This document shows positions 17,395-23,438 of a stretch of DNA of 64,000 nucleotides, in pieces (positions within the stretch are counted from its first letter, which is position 1; each line of letters starts with the position of its first letter). The translations under genes were made by a program, and so were the position numbers. The DNA comes from Prevotella intermedia ATCC 25611 = DSM 20706 (GTDB lineage: Bacteria > Bacteroidota > Bacteroidia > Bacteroidales > Bacteroidaceae): contig NZ_CP019300.1 in NCBI RefSeq assembly GCF_001953955.1, forward strand, positions 372,001 to 436,000. The letters are read 5' to 3'. Under the pieces are notes generated by a model. The model was not told the DNA's origin and did not search any database. It saw only the letters and a list, made by a program, of their open reading frames with translations.

Positions 17395-17655
17395 TGTCAA
17401 TGAATTGATTAAAAGGGATGAATATAAACTGATTAGAAAGAAGGACAAGGTCTGCGAGCCTGCGAGTAGCCAAAAAACTTTTAGGAGTGCAATAACAGGG
17501 ACACCTGTTTTGTACTACAAAAGGATTTCTCGAAAAGTCCCTCTAAAAAATCGGAGCTTTTAACAATAAAGTTCCCCTCAGGGCTTAGAGGACTGTTTCG
17601 GTTTCCCTTGTAAACTGTATCGGCAAACACCCCTTGAGAAGGTTTGTGATGCAGC
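17395..17655. other. Gap upstream of mobC: candidate oriT region
   Basis: No convincing gene. It contains a small dyad AACAGG-GACA-CCTGTT (17494-17509), a short direct repeat CTGCGAG CCTGCGAG near 17453-17466, and CCCCTC...GAGG near 17573-17592. In related mobilizable elements oriT lies immediately upstream of the mob genes, so this is the likeliest position. I cannot identify the nick site from sequence alone. Confidence 0.35.
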
Positions 17656-17811
17656 TTACAGCCTATGTCCTTCAAGACTGTCATTGGTCGCCGTGAAATC
17701 CGTTAGTACAGTAGTTGTCATCGGACTTCTGATGGAAGCCGTCGTTGCCTGCAGATGGGATGGCGTTTTGCTGTAGGACCTGTCCTTCATTCTGTGCTGA
17801 TGCTTACTCAT
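17656..17811 (-). CDS. Small ORF in the mobilization block
   Basis: 51 residues starting MSKHQHRMKDRSYSKTPS, rich in Ser and Thr. Its ATG overlaps the stop of the previous small ORF (ATGAGTAA), as in translationally coupled genes. No family is recognised. It could be noise in a gene-poor stretch. Confidence 0.3.
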   Translation of the reverse strand: MSKHQHRMKDRSYSKTPSHLQATTASIRSPMTTTVLTDFTATNDSLEGHRL

Positions 17812-18004
17812 TTCTTTTCCCTCCATTCCGAATACCATAGGCTTCTTCTTTCGAAGAGAGTATGCCATCGGAGTGAGAGGAATTGTCTTTCTTTGGTACA
17901 TGGGAAGAATTTTCACCCGTCCCAAACTTACTCACATTGCCACTATCATTAGATTGTGGTGATGGATGGGACACATGAGCGTCGGCTGACGAAATCTTGC
18001 CCAT
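17804..18004 (-). CDS. Small hydrophilic ORF in the mobilization block
   Basis: 66 residues from ATG 18004, starting 18 bases after the stop of the winged-helix gene. It is rich in Ser, Asn, Gly and His (HVSHPSPQSNDSGNVSKFG) and probably disordered. It may be a disordered small protein or a decayed C-terminal extension of the gene before it. No function can be assigned. Confidence 0.35.
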   Translation of the reverse strand: MGKISSADAHVSHPSPQSNDSGNVSKFGTGENSSHVPKKDNSSHSDGILSSKEEAYGIRNGGKRNE

Positions 18005-18022
18005 GTTTCCTTCTTGGGAATT

Positions 18023-18517
18023 TTAGCCATCCAAGCCAGAACCATCCTTACCCTTGATGATGCCATCAGCTACCTCAGTTGTGATGACCCTTGCAGGGGG
18101 AACATCCACACGAACGATTTCAGAGCCATTGGCATCCCTTCTTAATGCAAACGGATTCTTGACAAACCTGTCATCCACATACCAGCCCGAAAGAGAATGA
18201 AGTGTATGGATGCGGTTTTCTCCAATCTTCTGCGAAGAAGAAATACCCAGAGACTCCATTAGCTCTAATAGCTTTGGCACCGTCTTGCGGTCTTTATCCC
18301 AAAGTTTGGCAAGTTGGGTATTGTCAACCATCACTTGGCCGGGCAAGATTTCAACCTGTTGGGGCTTACTCAGTGATACAAGTTTAGTTTCTCGTTCAGC
18401 GAGAACTACAAGCGACATAAAGTATTCCATGCGATCAATCTTGTACTTCTTACTGCGTAGATACTCCAGTTGTTCCTCGGACAACGTGAAGCAATAATGA
18501 ACCTTTTCCTTATCCAT
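18023..18517 (-). CDS. Winged-helix protein of the mobile module
   Basis: 164 residues, function unknown. The N-terminus (VHYCFTLSEEQLEYLRSKKYKIDRMEYFMSL, positions 6-36) is followed by a clear winged-helix/HTH part, DNTQLAKLWDKDRKTVPKLL, and then LMESLGISSSQKIGENRIHTL, as in proteins reading helper or replication sites. The C-terminus is low in structure. It lies 12 bases after the DnaC-like ATPase stop, in the same operon. A role in replication or transfer control of the element is inferred from this place. Confidence 0.6.
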   Translation of the reverse strand: MDKEKVHYCFTLSEEQLEYLRSKKYKIDRMEYFMSLVVLAERETKLVSLSKPQQVEILPGQVMVDNTQLAKLWDKDRKTVPKLLELMESLGISSSQKIGENRIHTLHSLSGWYVDDRFVKNPFALRRDANGSEIVRVDVPPARVITTEVADGIIKGKDGSGLDG

Positions 18518-18529
18518 ATAAATTTAATT

Positions 18530-19204
18530 TTAAGATTTGTCTGCACGATAAGTACCATTGTTGAATACAATTTTCTCTACCATTTCATTGAGTCTGTCGG
18601 CTATTCGATCACCATAACACTTACGAATCTGTTTTGGAGTAAGATTGGTAGTAATGATTGTGAACAGTTGTTCATCATATCTCTTTGTCAGCAAGTCTAT
18701 GACTGGAGTCACCACGTTGCCAAAATCCATAACCTCTTGCGGTTCGGTGCCAAGATCATCAATGCCAAGCATGTCCTTTTGAGAGAGTCTGATGAATGCT
18801 GGATAGTCCGTTCTGCCAAGATAAGCAATATATTTTGAGTCAGTAATTTGAATGCCATAATTGCCTTGGCCATTAGGATTTGGAATGGCGAGATAGTTCA
18901 GCAGCTGCTGGAATGCTTTGAGCAAAGTGCTTTTCCCGTTACCGCATTCGCCACATAACAGTATACCAAACTTACTACTGCTACTCGTCAACCAGTTAGC
19001 CACCTGTCGCAATTGCGACTTGGCATGATCGTTCTCATAGAAACTGCGGTGGCGAAACTCCACTTCTGCCATAATTGCAGCAAGCAGACAATCGTATGCC
19101 TGTTCTGCTGACATAGATAGCCTAAAACGTGGTTTCATAGTCCTTCGCTGAAGCAGTATGGACTTCAACCGCTCTACGTCTATTTTTGATGGTACTTGAA
19201 TCAT
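18530..19204 (-). CDS. DnaC/IstB-like AAA+ ATPase
   Basis: 224 residues. Walker A is CGECGNGKSTLL (about 95-106) and Walker B is MLGIDDLGTEP (about 140-150). The C-terminal LFTIITTNLTPKQIRKCYGDRIADRLNEM holds sensor-1 (TTN) and the arginine-finger region (GDRIADRL) typical of DnaC/IstB proteins. Such proteins load the replicative helicase; on mobile elements they support replication of the excised form. It overlaps the upstream HTH gene by 83 bases in another frame, a sign of close pairing. Confidence 0.85.
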   Translation of the reverse strand: MIQVPSKIDVERLKSILLQRRTMKPRFRLSMSAEQAYDCLLAAIMAEVEFRHRSFYENDHAKSQLRQVANWLTSSSSKFGILLCGECGNGKSTLLKAFQQLLNYLAIPNPNGQGNYGIQITDSKYIAYLGRTDYPAFIRLSQKDMLGIDDLGTEPQEVMDFGNVVTPVIDLLTKRYDEQLFTIITTNLTPKQIRKCYGDRIADRLNEMVEKIVFNNGTYRADKS

Positions 19205-19568
19205 AATAAGAATTTGGAGTTTGAGGTTTAAAATATTCTTTGTCTTTATCTTTATTATTAAGCGTCAAGTCATGCGTCATGTTAGCCGTCAATTCAAGTA
19301 GGAAATATTCAGACGGTAGAAAACGTGATTTCCCATTAGAGAATTTTATAAGCCCCTTCTCAGCAAGATGCTTTCTAGCAGTTATAACAGTCTGCTTTGA
19401 CATGCGAAGCGTCTCACATATATATAATGTAGAGCATGGCACTGGCATGTTCCAGTAGCGAACATTACATTTGTTTACCAGTAATGCATATAACGCCACT
19501 TCACTTGCAGGAAACGAACAAACTGATGCTACACGCCAAAACTGGTTCATATAATCAATGTACGTCAT
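19122..19568 (-). CDS. HTH replication-type protein paired with the DnaC-like ATPase
   Basis: 148 residues. The first 95 residues form a winged helix: FPASEVALYALLVNKCNVRYW, then TLYICETLRMSKQTVITARKHLAEKGLI. This resembles the DnaD-like/HTH proteins that precede DnaC-like loaders in Bacteroidetes mobile elements and phages. The last 50 residues are polar (LNNKDKDKEYFKPQTPNSYY) and overlap the start of the ATPase gene by 83 bases. It is likely an origin-binding or loader partner, by inference. Confidence 0.7.
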   Translation of the reverse strand: MTYIDYMNQFWRVASVCSFPASEVALYALLVNKCNVRYWNMPVPCSTLYICETLRMSKQTVITARKHLAEKGLIKFSNGKSRFLPSEYFLLELTANMTHDLTLNNKDKDKEYFKPQTPNSYYDSSTIKNRRRAVEVHTASAKDYETTF

Positions 19569-19592
19569 ACCTTTTAATATTTGATTCTCGAC

Positions 19593-19907
19593 TTAGACCT
19601 TGAACGTTCCGGCTTCCTTCGCAAGGCTCAATGCCAACTCGGAGTCAACGACAATCTTACGACCCACTTGAGTGATAGCAGAATCAATCACACCGCTTTT
19701 CTTGATTCTGTTAGCAGTGGGTATGCTGCAACCGAAAATTTTGGCAATGCCAGCGATACCATGTTCATAGTGTCTCTCTGGTACCACCTCGGCAGATACC
19801 TTTGCCGGTTTCTTTTCTGCGTTCTGGAGAAGTAGAACAAATTCCTCTCCTGACATCATGCAGATAGGCTTTTCGAGCAACTGCTCTATTGTAACGAGTC
19901 TTGTCAT
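19593..19907 (-). CDS. DUF3853-family protein (excisionase-like)
   Basis: 104 residues from ATG 19907 (MTRLVTIEQLLEKPICMMSGEEF); the longer frame to 20075 adds unrelated residues. The core HYEHGIAGIAKIFGCSIPTANRIKKSGVIDSA is a MerR/excisionase-type helix-turn-helix, followed by ITQVGRKIVVDSELALSLA, the family's end. DUF3853 proteins occur in Bacteroidetes integrative elements near the integration end and may act as excisionase or regulator; that is inference. It is the first gene of the minus-strand mobilization operon. Confidence 0.75.
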   Translation of the reverse strand: MTRLVTIEQLLEKPICMMSGEEFVLLLQNAEKKPAKVSAEVVPERHYEHGIAGIAKIFGCSIPTANRIKKSGVIDSAITQVGRKIVVDSELALSLAKEAGTFKV

Positions 19908-20366
19908 ACATAATTCTTTTTTAGTCCGCCAGTTGTACTTCCTGACATTCCGATTAAACTTATGTTGTCGGTTCATGAACCATCGTTGAACTCCCGTGGT
20001 TTGGAATTCGTAGGCAAAGGTGGTCTGTTTAAGTCGGTGAATAATTATGACTGCTATTGGCCAAAAACTGAGCAAGTTTTTTCTGTATGGTATTTTTACA
20101 GTAATTCACAAATAAGCATAGCTATTCACACCGAAAACTGAGTTTTCTGTGTCAAATGATAGGGGACATTATGAGTGGACAGAAATATGGAGTGAAAAGA
20201 CTAAGAAGATGGGAAAAATGTTTTCCCAACTGTTTTCCCATCGCAATTTTGATACTCTGCGAGACCTCGTTTACATATTTTACTTGTGCTGATATGATGC
20301 CAAGTTTAACAAAAAATCATGGAGTTATCAAAATGGCTGTGTTTTTCCATTGTTTTCCCGAAAAGA
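19908..20366. other. Island end: no convincing gene, repeated dyads
   Basis: This stretch separates the DUF3853 gene from the tRNA terminator. It holds an iterated motif: GATGGGAAAA at 20208-20217, TTTTCCC at 20221-20227 and TTTTCCCATC at 20233-20242, so one left arm can pair with either of two right arms. A 73-codon plus-strand frame (20156-20377) has no protein-like features. If the mobile element ends here, these dyads could be recombinase or excisionase sites. No integrase is seen. Confidence 0.4.
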
Positions 20367-20405
20367 AAAATCAGTAACTTGAATTTCTTCTAAGTTACTG
20401 ATTTT
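20367..20405 (-). terminator. Terminator of the tRNA-Met gene
   Basis: A 14-bp perfect stem (AAAATCAGTAACTT 20367-20380, AAGTTACTGATTTT 20392-20405, 11-base loop) starts six bases after the tRNA 3' end in transcription order and is followed on the minus strand by a T-rich run. It is a good rho-independent terminator. Confidence 0.75.
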
Positions 20406-20410
20406 CAACG

Positions 20411-20484
20411 TGGACCAGCCTGGGCTTGAACCAGGGACCTCCAGATTATGAGTCTGTTGCTCTAACCAACTGAGCTACAAGTCC
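20411..20484 (-). tRNA. tRNA-Met (anticodon CAT)
   Basis: 74 bases on the minus strand. It starts GGACTTGTAGCTCAGTTGG (acceptor and D arm). The anticodon loop is CTCATAA with anticodon CAT. The T arm is CCTGG-TTCAAGC-CCAGG, and it ends GGTCC plus discriminator A, with no encoded CCA. The acceptor stem has one T-T mismatch and one wobble pair. CAT could also mark an isoleucine tRNA with a modified C34, but the body reads as elongator Met. A -7 box (TACCTTTG on the minus strand, 20506-20513) lies upstream. Confidence 0.9.
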
Positions 20485-20505
20485 AGTATTCGTTGAATAC
20501 GGCTG

Positions 20506-20513
20506 CAAAGGTA
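20506..20513 (-). promoter_or_regulatory. -7 box of the tRNA-Met gene
   Basis: CAAAGGTA on the plus strand is TACCTTTG on the minus strand, 22 bases upstream of the tRNA 5' end. There is no clear -33 element. Confidence 0.4.
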
Positions 20514-20722
20514 ATGAATAAATTGGGAAAACGTGTATGGTGAGGGGATATTTTTAAGCGTTTTAACACATTTTGCGTACTGCAAGGCATAGTTTTGGGC
20601 TATTTGGTGTATCTTTGCACTGCAATTCGTTAGTCTGTTTTATGCCTTTGTAGAGCATTTCACACTTGCACAATACGTTTTGAACGAATGCTTGCGGACT
20701 TAGATAGGAAGCGTTTTATAAA

Positions 20723-21670
20723 ATGAAAACAATATTTCTTAAAGATATAAGTACTGATAAATTGAGGTTGGAGAAACCGTCAGTTGCCACGATAGGCTTT
20801 TTCGATGGTGTGCATCTCGGTCATCAGTTTCTTATCAATCGACTTGCTGAAATGGCAAAGCAAGATGGTTTAGAATCGATGGTGATAACTTTCGACCGCC
20901 ACCCTCGCCAGGTTTTGCAGAGCGACTACCAACCCAAAATGTTATCTACACTCGACGAGAAATTAGAGAAGCTTGAACAAACAGCAGCCAACCATATTGT
21001 TGTACTTCATTTTGACAAGGCTTTGTCGCAACTTACATCGAAGCAGTTTATGGAAACCGTACTTCATAAGCAACTCAACGTGTGTAAATTAATGATGGGT
21101 TACGACAATCGTTTTGGACATAACAGAAGCGAAACTTTCGATGATTACGTACTTTTTGGCAAAGAAATAGGTATTGAAGTGTTCCAAAATACAGCCCTTT
21201 CCATGGGCGATTTCAATGTAAGTTCTTCGGTTATCCGCCGATTTATCGAAGCGGGCAATATGGAAGAAGCCACTCGGTGTTTGGGCATTCCCTATTCGTT
21301 GCGTGGCAAGGTTGTCGGTGGCTATCGGAACGGACGCAAGTTAGGTTATCCAACTGCCAATATAAATATATGCGAAACCGAAAAGCTGCTTCCCACAATG
21401 GGTGTCTATGCCGTGCGTGTTCGTATTGCAAACAATGAGAAAGAGTATGGAGGAATGCTCAATATTGGTACCCGACCCACTTTCAACGGCACAGATTTAT
21501 CGGTGGAAGTGCACATTTTTGACTTCTCTGACAACTTATACGACCAAACGATACAGGTTAGTTTTATCAGTCGTGTGCGCTCCGATAGGAAGTTTCCAAC
21601 CTTAGATGCACTTGCAGAACAAATGCAGTTGGACGAACAACAGATAAAAACTATTTTAGAAAAACAATAG
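20723..21670 (+). CDS. ribF: Bifunctional riboflavin kinase/FAD synthetase
   Basis: 315 residues, normal for RibF. The N-terminal FAD synthetase (nucleotidyltransferase) has GFFDGVHLGHQFLI (residues about 25-38) and the conserved MVITFDRHPRQVL; SSSVIRRFIEAG closes this half. The C-terminal riboflavin kinase has LRGKVVGGYRNGRKLGYPTANI and GMLNIGTRPTFNG. It converts riboflavin to FMN and FAD in the cytoplasm. A -7 box TATCTTTG lies at 20610-20617, leaving a leader of about 100 bases. No FMN riboswitch fold is evident. It is followed 24 bases later by the CPBP gene, probably in one operon. Confidence 0.95.
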   Translation: MKTIFLKDISTDKLRLEKPSVATIGFFDGVHLGHQFLINRLAEMAKQDGLESMVITFDRHPRQVLQSDYQPKMLSTLDEKLEKLEQTAANHIVVLHFDKALSQLTSKQFMETVLHKQLNVCKLMMGYDNRFGHNRSETFDDYVLFGKEIGIEVFQNTALSMGDFNVSSSVIRRFIEAGNMEEATRCLGIPYSLRGKVVGGYRNGRKLGYPTANINICETEKLLPTMGVYAVRVRIANNEKEYGGMLNIGTRPTFNGTDLSVEVHIFDFSDNLYDQTIQVSFISRVRSDRKFPTLDALAEQMQLDEQQIKTILEKQ

Positions 21671-21694
21671 AAATAAATAATAAGAGAAACAACT

Positions 21695-22531
21695 ATGGAG
21701 CAAAAAAGCATTTTAAAGAGCCTGTTATATGTCGCTCTTTTCGTTTCATTATTCTTCGTTATACAGTTCATCTTCCAGTTTTCCGCCATTGGTATCTACG
21801 CTTATTTGAAGGGTATAGACTTTAGCGAAGTAGCAGAAGACATGCAGGCGGGGCAATACGCCGATGTAATTGTGATTTCTTATTTACTTTCAAGCATTAC
21901 CATTATTCTTCTTTTTATCAAGAAAGAGTGGTCGCCTATTTCCCGCTCTTATCTTCATTCAAAACCTTGGGGTGTATTGTTTTGGACGGCGATGCTTGCT
22001 TTAGGTCTCATTCTTCCTGCACAGTTTATCTACGAAAAGGTACAAATTACGGTGTCAGAGGACATGGTGCAGCTCTTCTCGGGCATTATGAAACAACCGC
22101 TTGGCTACCTTGTGATAGGCATACTTGCCCCTATTGCCGAAGAGTTAATATTCCGTGGTGCTATATTGCGTGTTTTGCTCGATGTTTTCGGCAGAAAAGG
22201 CAGATGGCCAGCCATAGCCTTAACGGCTTTACTCTTTGCCGTGATACATGGAAATTTGGCACAAGGCACACACGCGTTCGTCATTGGAATAGTCTTAGGT
22301 TGGCTGTACGTGCGCACTCGTAGCGTACTTCCTGGAATTGTGTTGCACTGGGTGAATAACAGCACTGCTTACATTATGTTCCACCTAATGCCCGATATGG
22401 AAGACGGAAAGCTCATCGACTTCTTCCACGGCAGCGAGAAAACGATGTATTTAGGCTTGTTCTTCTCGCTCTGTATCTTCGTTCCAGCAATTTTCCAATT
22501 GGCTGCCCGTATGAAGGGAGCTGACGAATAA
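21695..22531 (+). CDS. CPBP-family intramembrane protease
   Basis: 278 residues with about seven membrane segments. The CPBP (ABI, Rce1-like) active-site motifs are present: APIAEELIFRGAIL with the EExxxR signature (about residues 144-157), a histidine in LLFAVIHGNLAQG (about 180), and LPGIVLHWVNNST (about 213-225). The family cleaves or processes substrates within the membrane; the substrate here is unknown. It lies 24 bases after ribF. About 40 bases downstream is a copy of the intergenic repeat family. Confidence 0.88.
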   Translation: MEQKSILKSLLYVALFVSLFFVIQFIFQFSAIGIYAYLKGIDFSEVAEDMQAGQYADVIVISYLLSSITIILLFIKKEWSPISRSYLHSKPWGVLFWTAMLALGLILPAQFIYEKVQITVSEDMVQLFSGIMKQPLGYLVIGILAPIAEELIFRGAILRVLLDVFGRKGRWPAIALTALLFAVIHGNLAQGTHAFVIGIVLGWLYVRTRSVLPGIVLHWVNNSTAYIMFHLMPDMEDGKLIDFFHGSEKTMYLGLFFSLCIFVPAIFQLAARMKGADE

Positions 22532-22571
22532 AGCCACTTTATTTTGCCTGTGCCCCTTTGCAACATAGGTT

Positions 22572-22775
22572 GAAAGTAGGTGATAGAAGTGTAAGAAATT
22601 TTCATAAGTATAATTACTGCGTAACATTCTCACCACCAGTGTATTACAAAACCTATTGTTTTGCATTCCAAAAGCGGTTGTTTTGCACGGTAAAAGCGTA
22701 GGTTTTGCGTTGCAAAACAACCGTTTTCGCAATGTCAAAGCGCAGTTATCACTTTTTAAGAGAATTATTTTTACA
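22572..22775 (-). repeat. Intergenic repeat family, copy A
   Basis: Read on the minus strand it begins TAAAAATAATTCTC then TTAAAAAGTGATAACTGCGC, passes through a core of GCAAAAC / TTTT-framed modules (22646-22740) and ends in a tail related to CTTGTGAAAAATATTTACAC. Here the tail is degenerate (CTTATGAAAATTTCTTACAC). The core order is CGGTTG arm, CTACGC module, CAACCG arm, so the arms can pair over 13 bases. Copies B (37583), C (51122), D (60141, partial) and E (28901, tail only) are related. Confidence 0.85.
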
Positions 22776-22978
22776 GATCTGGACAGAAAAGCTCGCACTT
22801 TCTTATTGAGAGGTTGCTTAAAAGAATATCTATAGGATTGCTTATTTAACCAGCTTTCTTATGCCAAGCTAACATCAGTAAGTAATGGCCAACAGATGTG
22901 TTTCTATTTACGAAAATTCAATAGAGCTTCCCCAAAGTCTATTATCGAAAAGGTAGAAATACGTACAAACAAAGCATA

Positions 22979-23080
22979 TCAAGAGAGAAAGATAAGTAGA
23001 TATAAGAAATATTTTTCTAACAGTTTGTTTCTTTTCTCTTGCTTCATCACTTTGTAGAATTGTTCTCTTGCGTCTGTCAT
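22979..23080 (-). CDS. Possible 33-residue peptide gene
   Basis: A short ORF starting MTDAREQFYKVMKQEKRNKL and ending with the hydrophobic YFLYLLIFLS, so basic N-terminal half and hydrophobic end. It starts 18 bases after the terminator of the BspA operon. Past its TGA the frame stays open for about 25 more codons (YALFVRISTFSIIDFGEALL...), so it may be a broken small membrane protein. Weak evidence. The rest of the interval 22776-23097 shows nothing else I can support. Confidence 0.25.
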   Translation of the reverse strand: MTDAREQFYKVMKQEKRNKLLEKYFLYLLIFLS

Positions 23081-23097
23081 TTGTTTTAATAGCTAAA

Positions 23098-23129
23098 AAT
23101 TAGGGGACACTGTTCTGTGTCCCCTAATT
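23098..23129 (-). terminator. Terminator of the BspA-like operon
   Basis: Perfect 13-bp stem AATTAGGGGACAC / GTGTCCCCTAATT with a 6-base loop, followed on the minus strand by TTTTT. It lies about 95 bases after the stop of the small acidic protein gene. Confidence 0.8.
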
Positions 23130-23224
23130 CAATTATCATATAATATTTTATTCTTTATGCACCCTTCACAAGGTACATATTTTCAAAATAAAATATCTCG
23201 TTCCAATCTTATTGAAGCGGATTT

Positions 23225-23425
23225 TTAATAGTCCCAATGTGATTGGTTGCCGACTTTCTCTCCTATTTCGCTTCCTTCTTCTTCGAAGAAATCGAATTCC
23301 TTGCTACCTATTTCTTCGTTAGGGTCATAGTCTCCACCTACGCCAGGACTAGCTGTTAACATTAAGTTCTCTATTGCCAAGCGATTCTTAATGGTCTTTG
23401 GCACTACATATATTTTCTTTTCCAT
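23225..23425 (-). CDS. Small acidic protein paired with the BspA-like protein
   Basis: 66 residues, no signal peptide and no membrane segment. It starts MEKKIYVVPKTIKNRLAIEN, then LMLTASPGVGGDYDPNEEIG, the acidic GSKEFDFFEEEG, and ends NQSHWDY. It begins 13 bases after the stop of the 1144-residue secreted protein, hence co-transcribed. The gene at 59847-60038 has the same layout (basic MKK start, NLL...S, SKEFDF, acidic stretch, SWDY end) and also follows a large secreted protein by about 15 bases. This family of short Bacteroidetes proteins has no function I know. The shared ends suggest a conserved interaction or recognition tail. Confidence 0.8.
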   Translation of the reverse strand: MEKKIYVVPKTIKNRLAIENLMLTASPGVGGDYDPNEEIGSKEFDFFEEEGSEIGEKVGNQSHWDY

Positions 23426-23438
23426 TGTCTTCGTATTT

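Noticed and set aside
20156..20377. 73-codon plus-strand open frame beside the tRNA
   Set aside because: Runs through dyads and the tRNA terminator; amino-acid content is not protein-like.
20411..20484. tRNA 3' end as the integration site of the island
   Set aside because: The tRNA terminator is intact between the tRNA and the island, and I find no second copy of the tRNA 3' end in the window; possible only with sequence outside the window.
22532..23097. FMN or other riboswitch near ribF and the CPBP gene
   Set aside because: No recognisable conserved riboswitch core in the ribF leader (20618-20722) or after the CPBP gene; the structured part there is the interspersed repeat.
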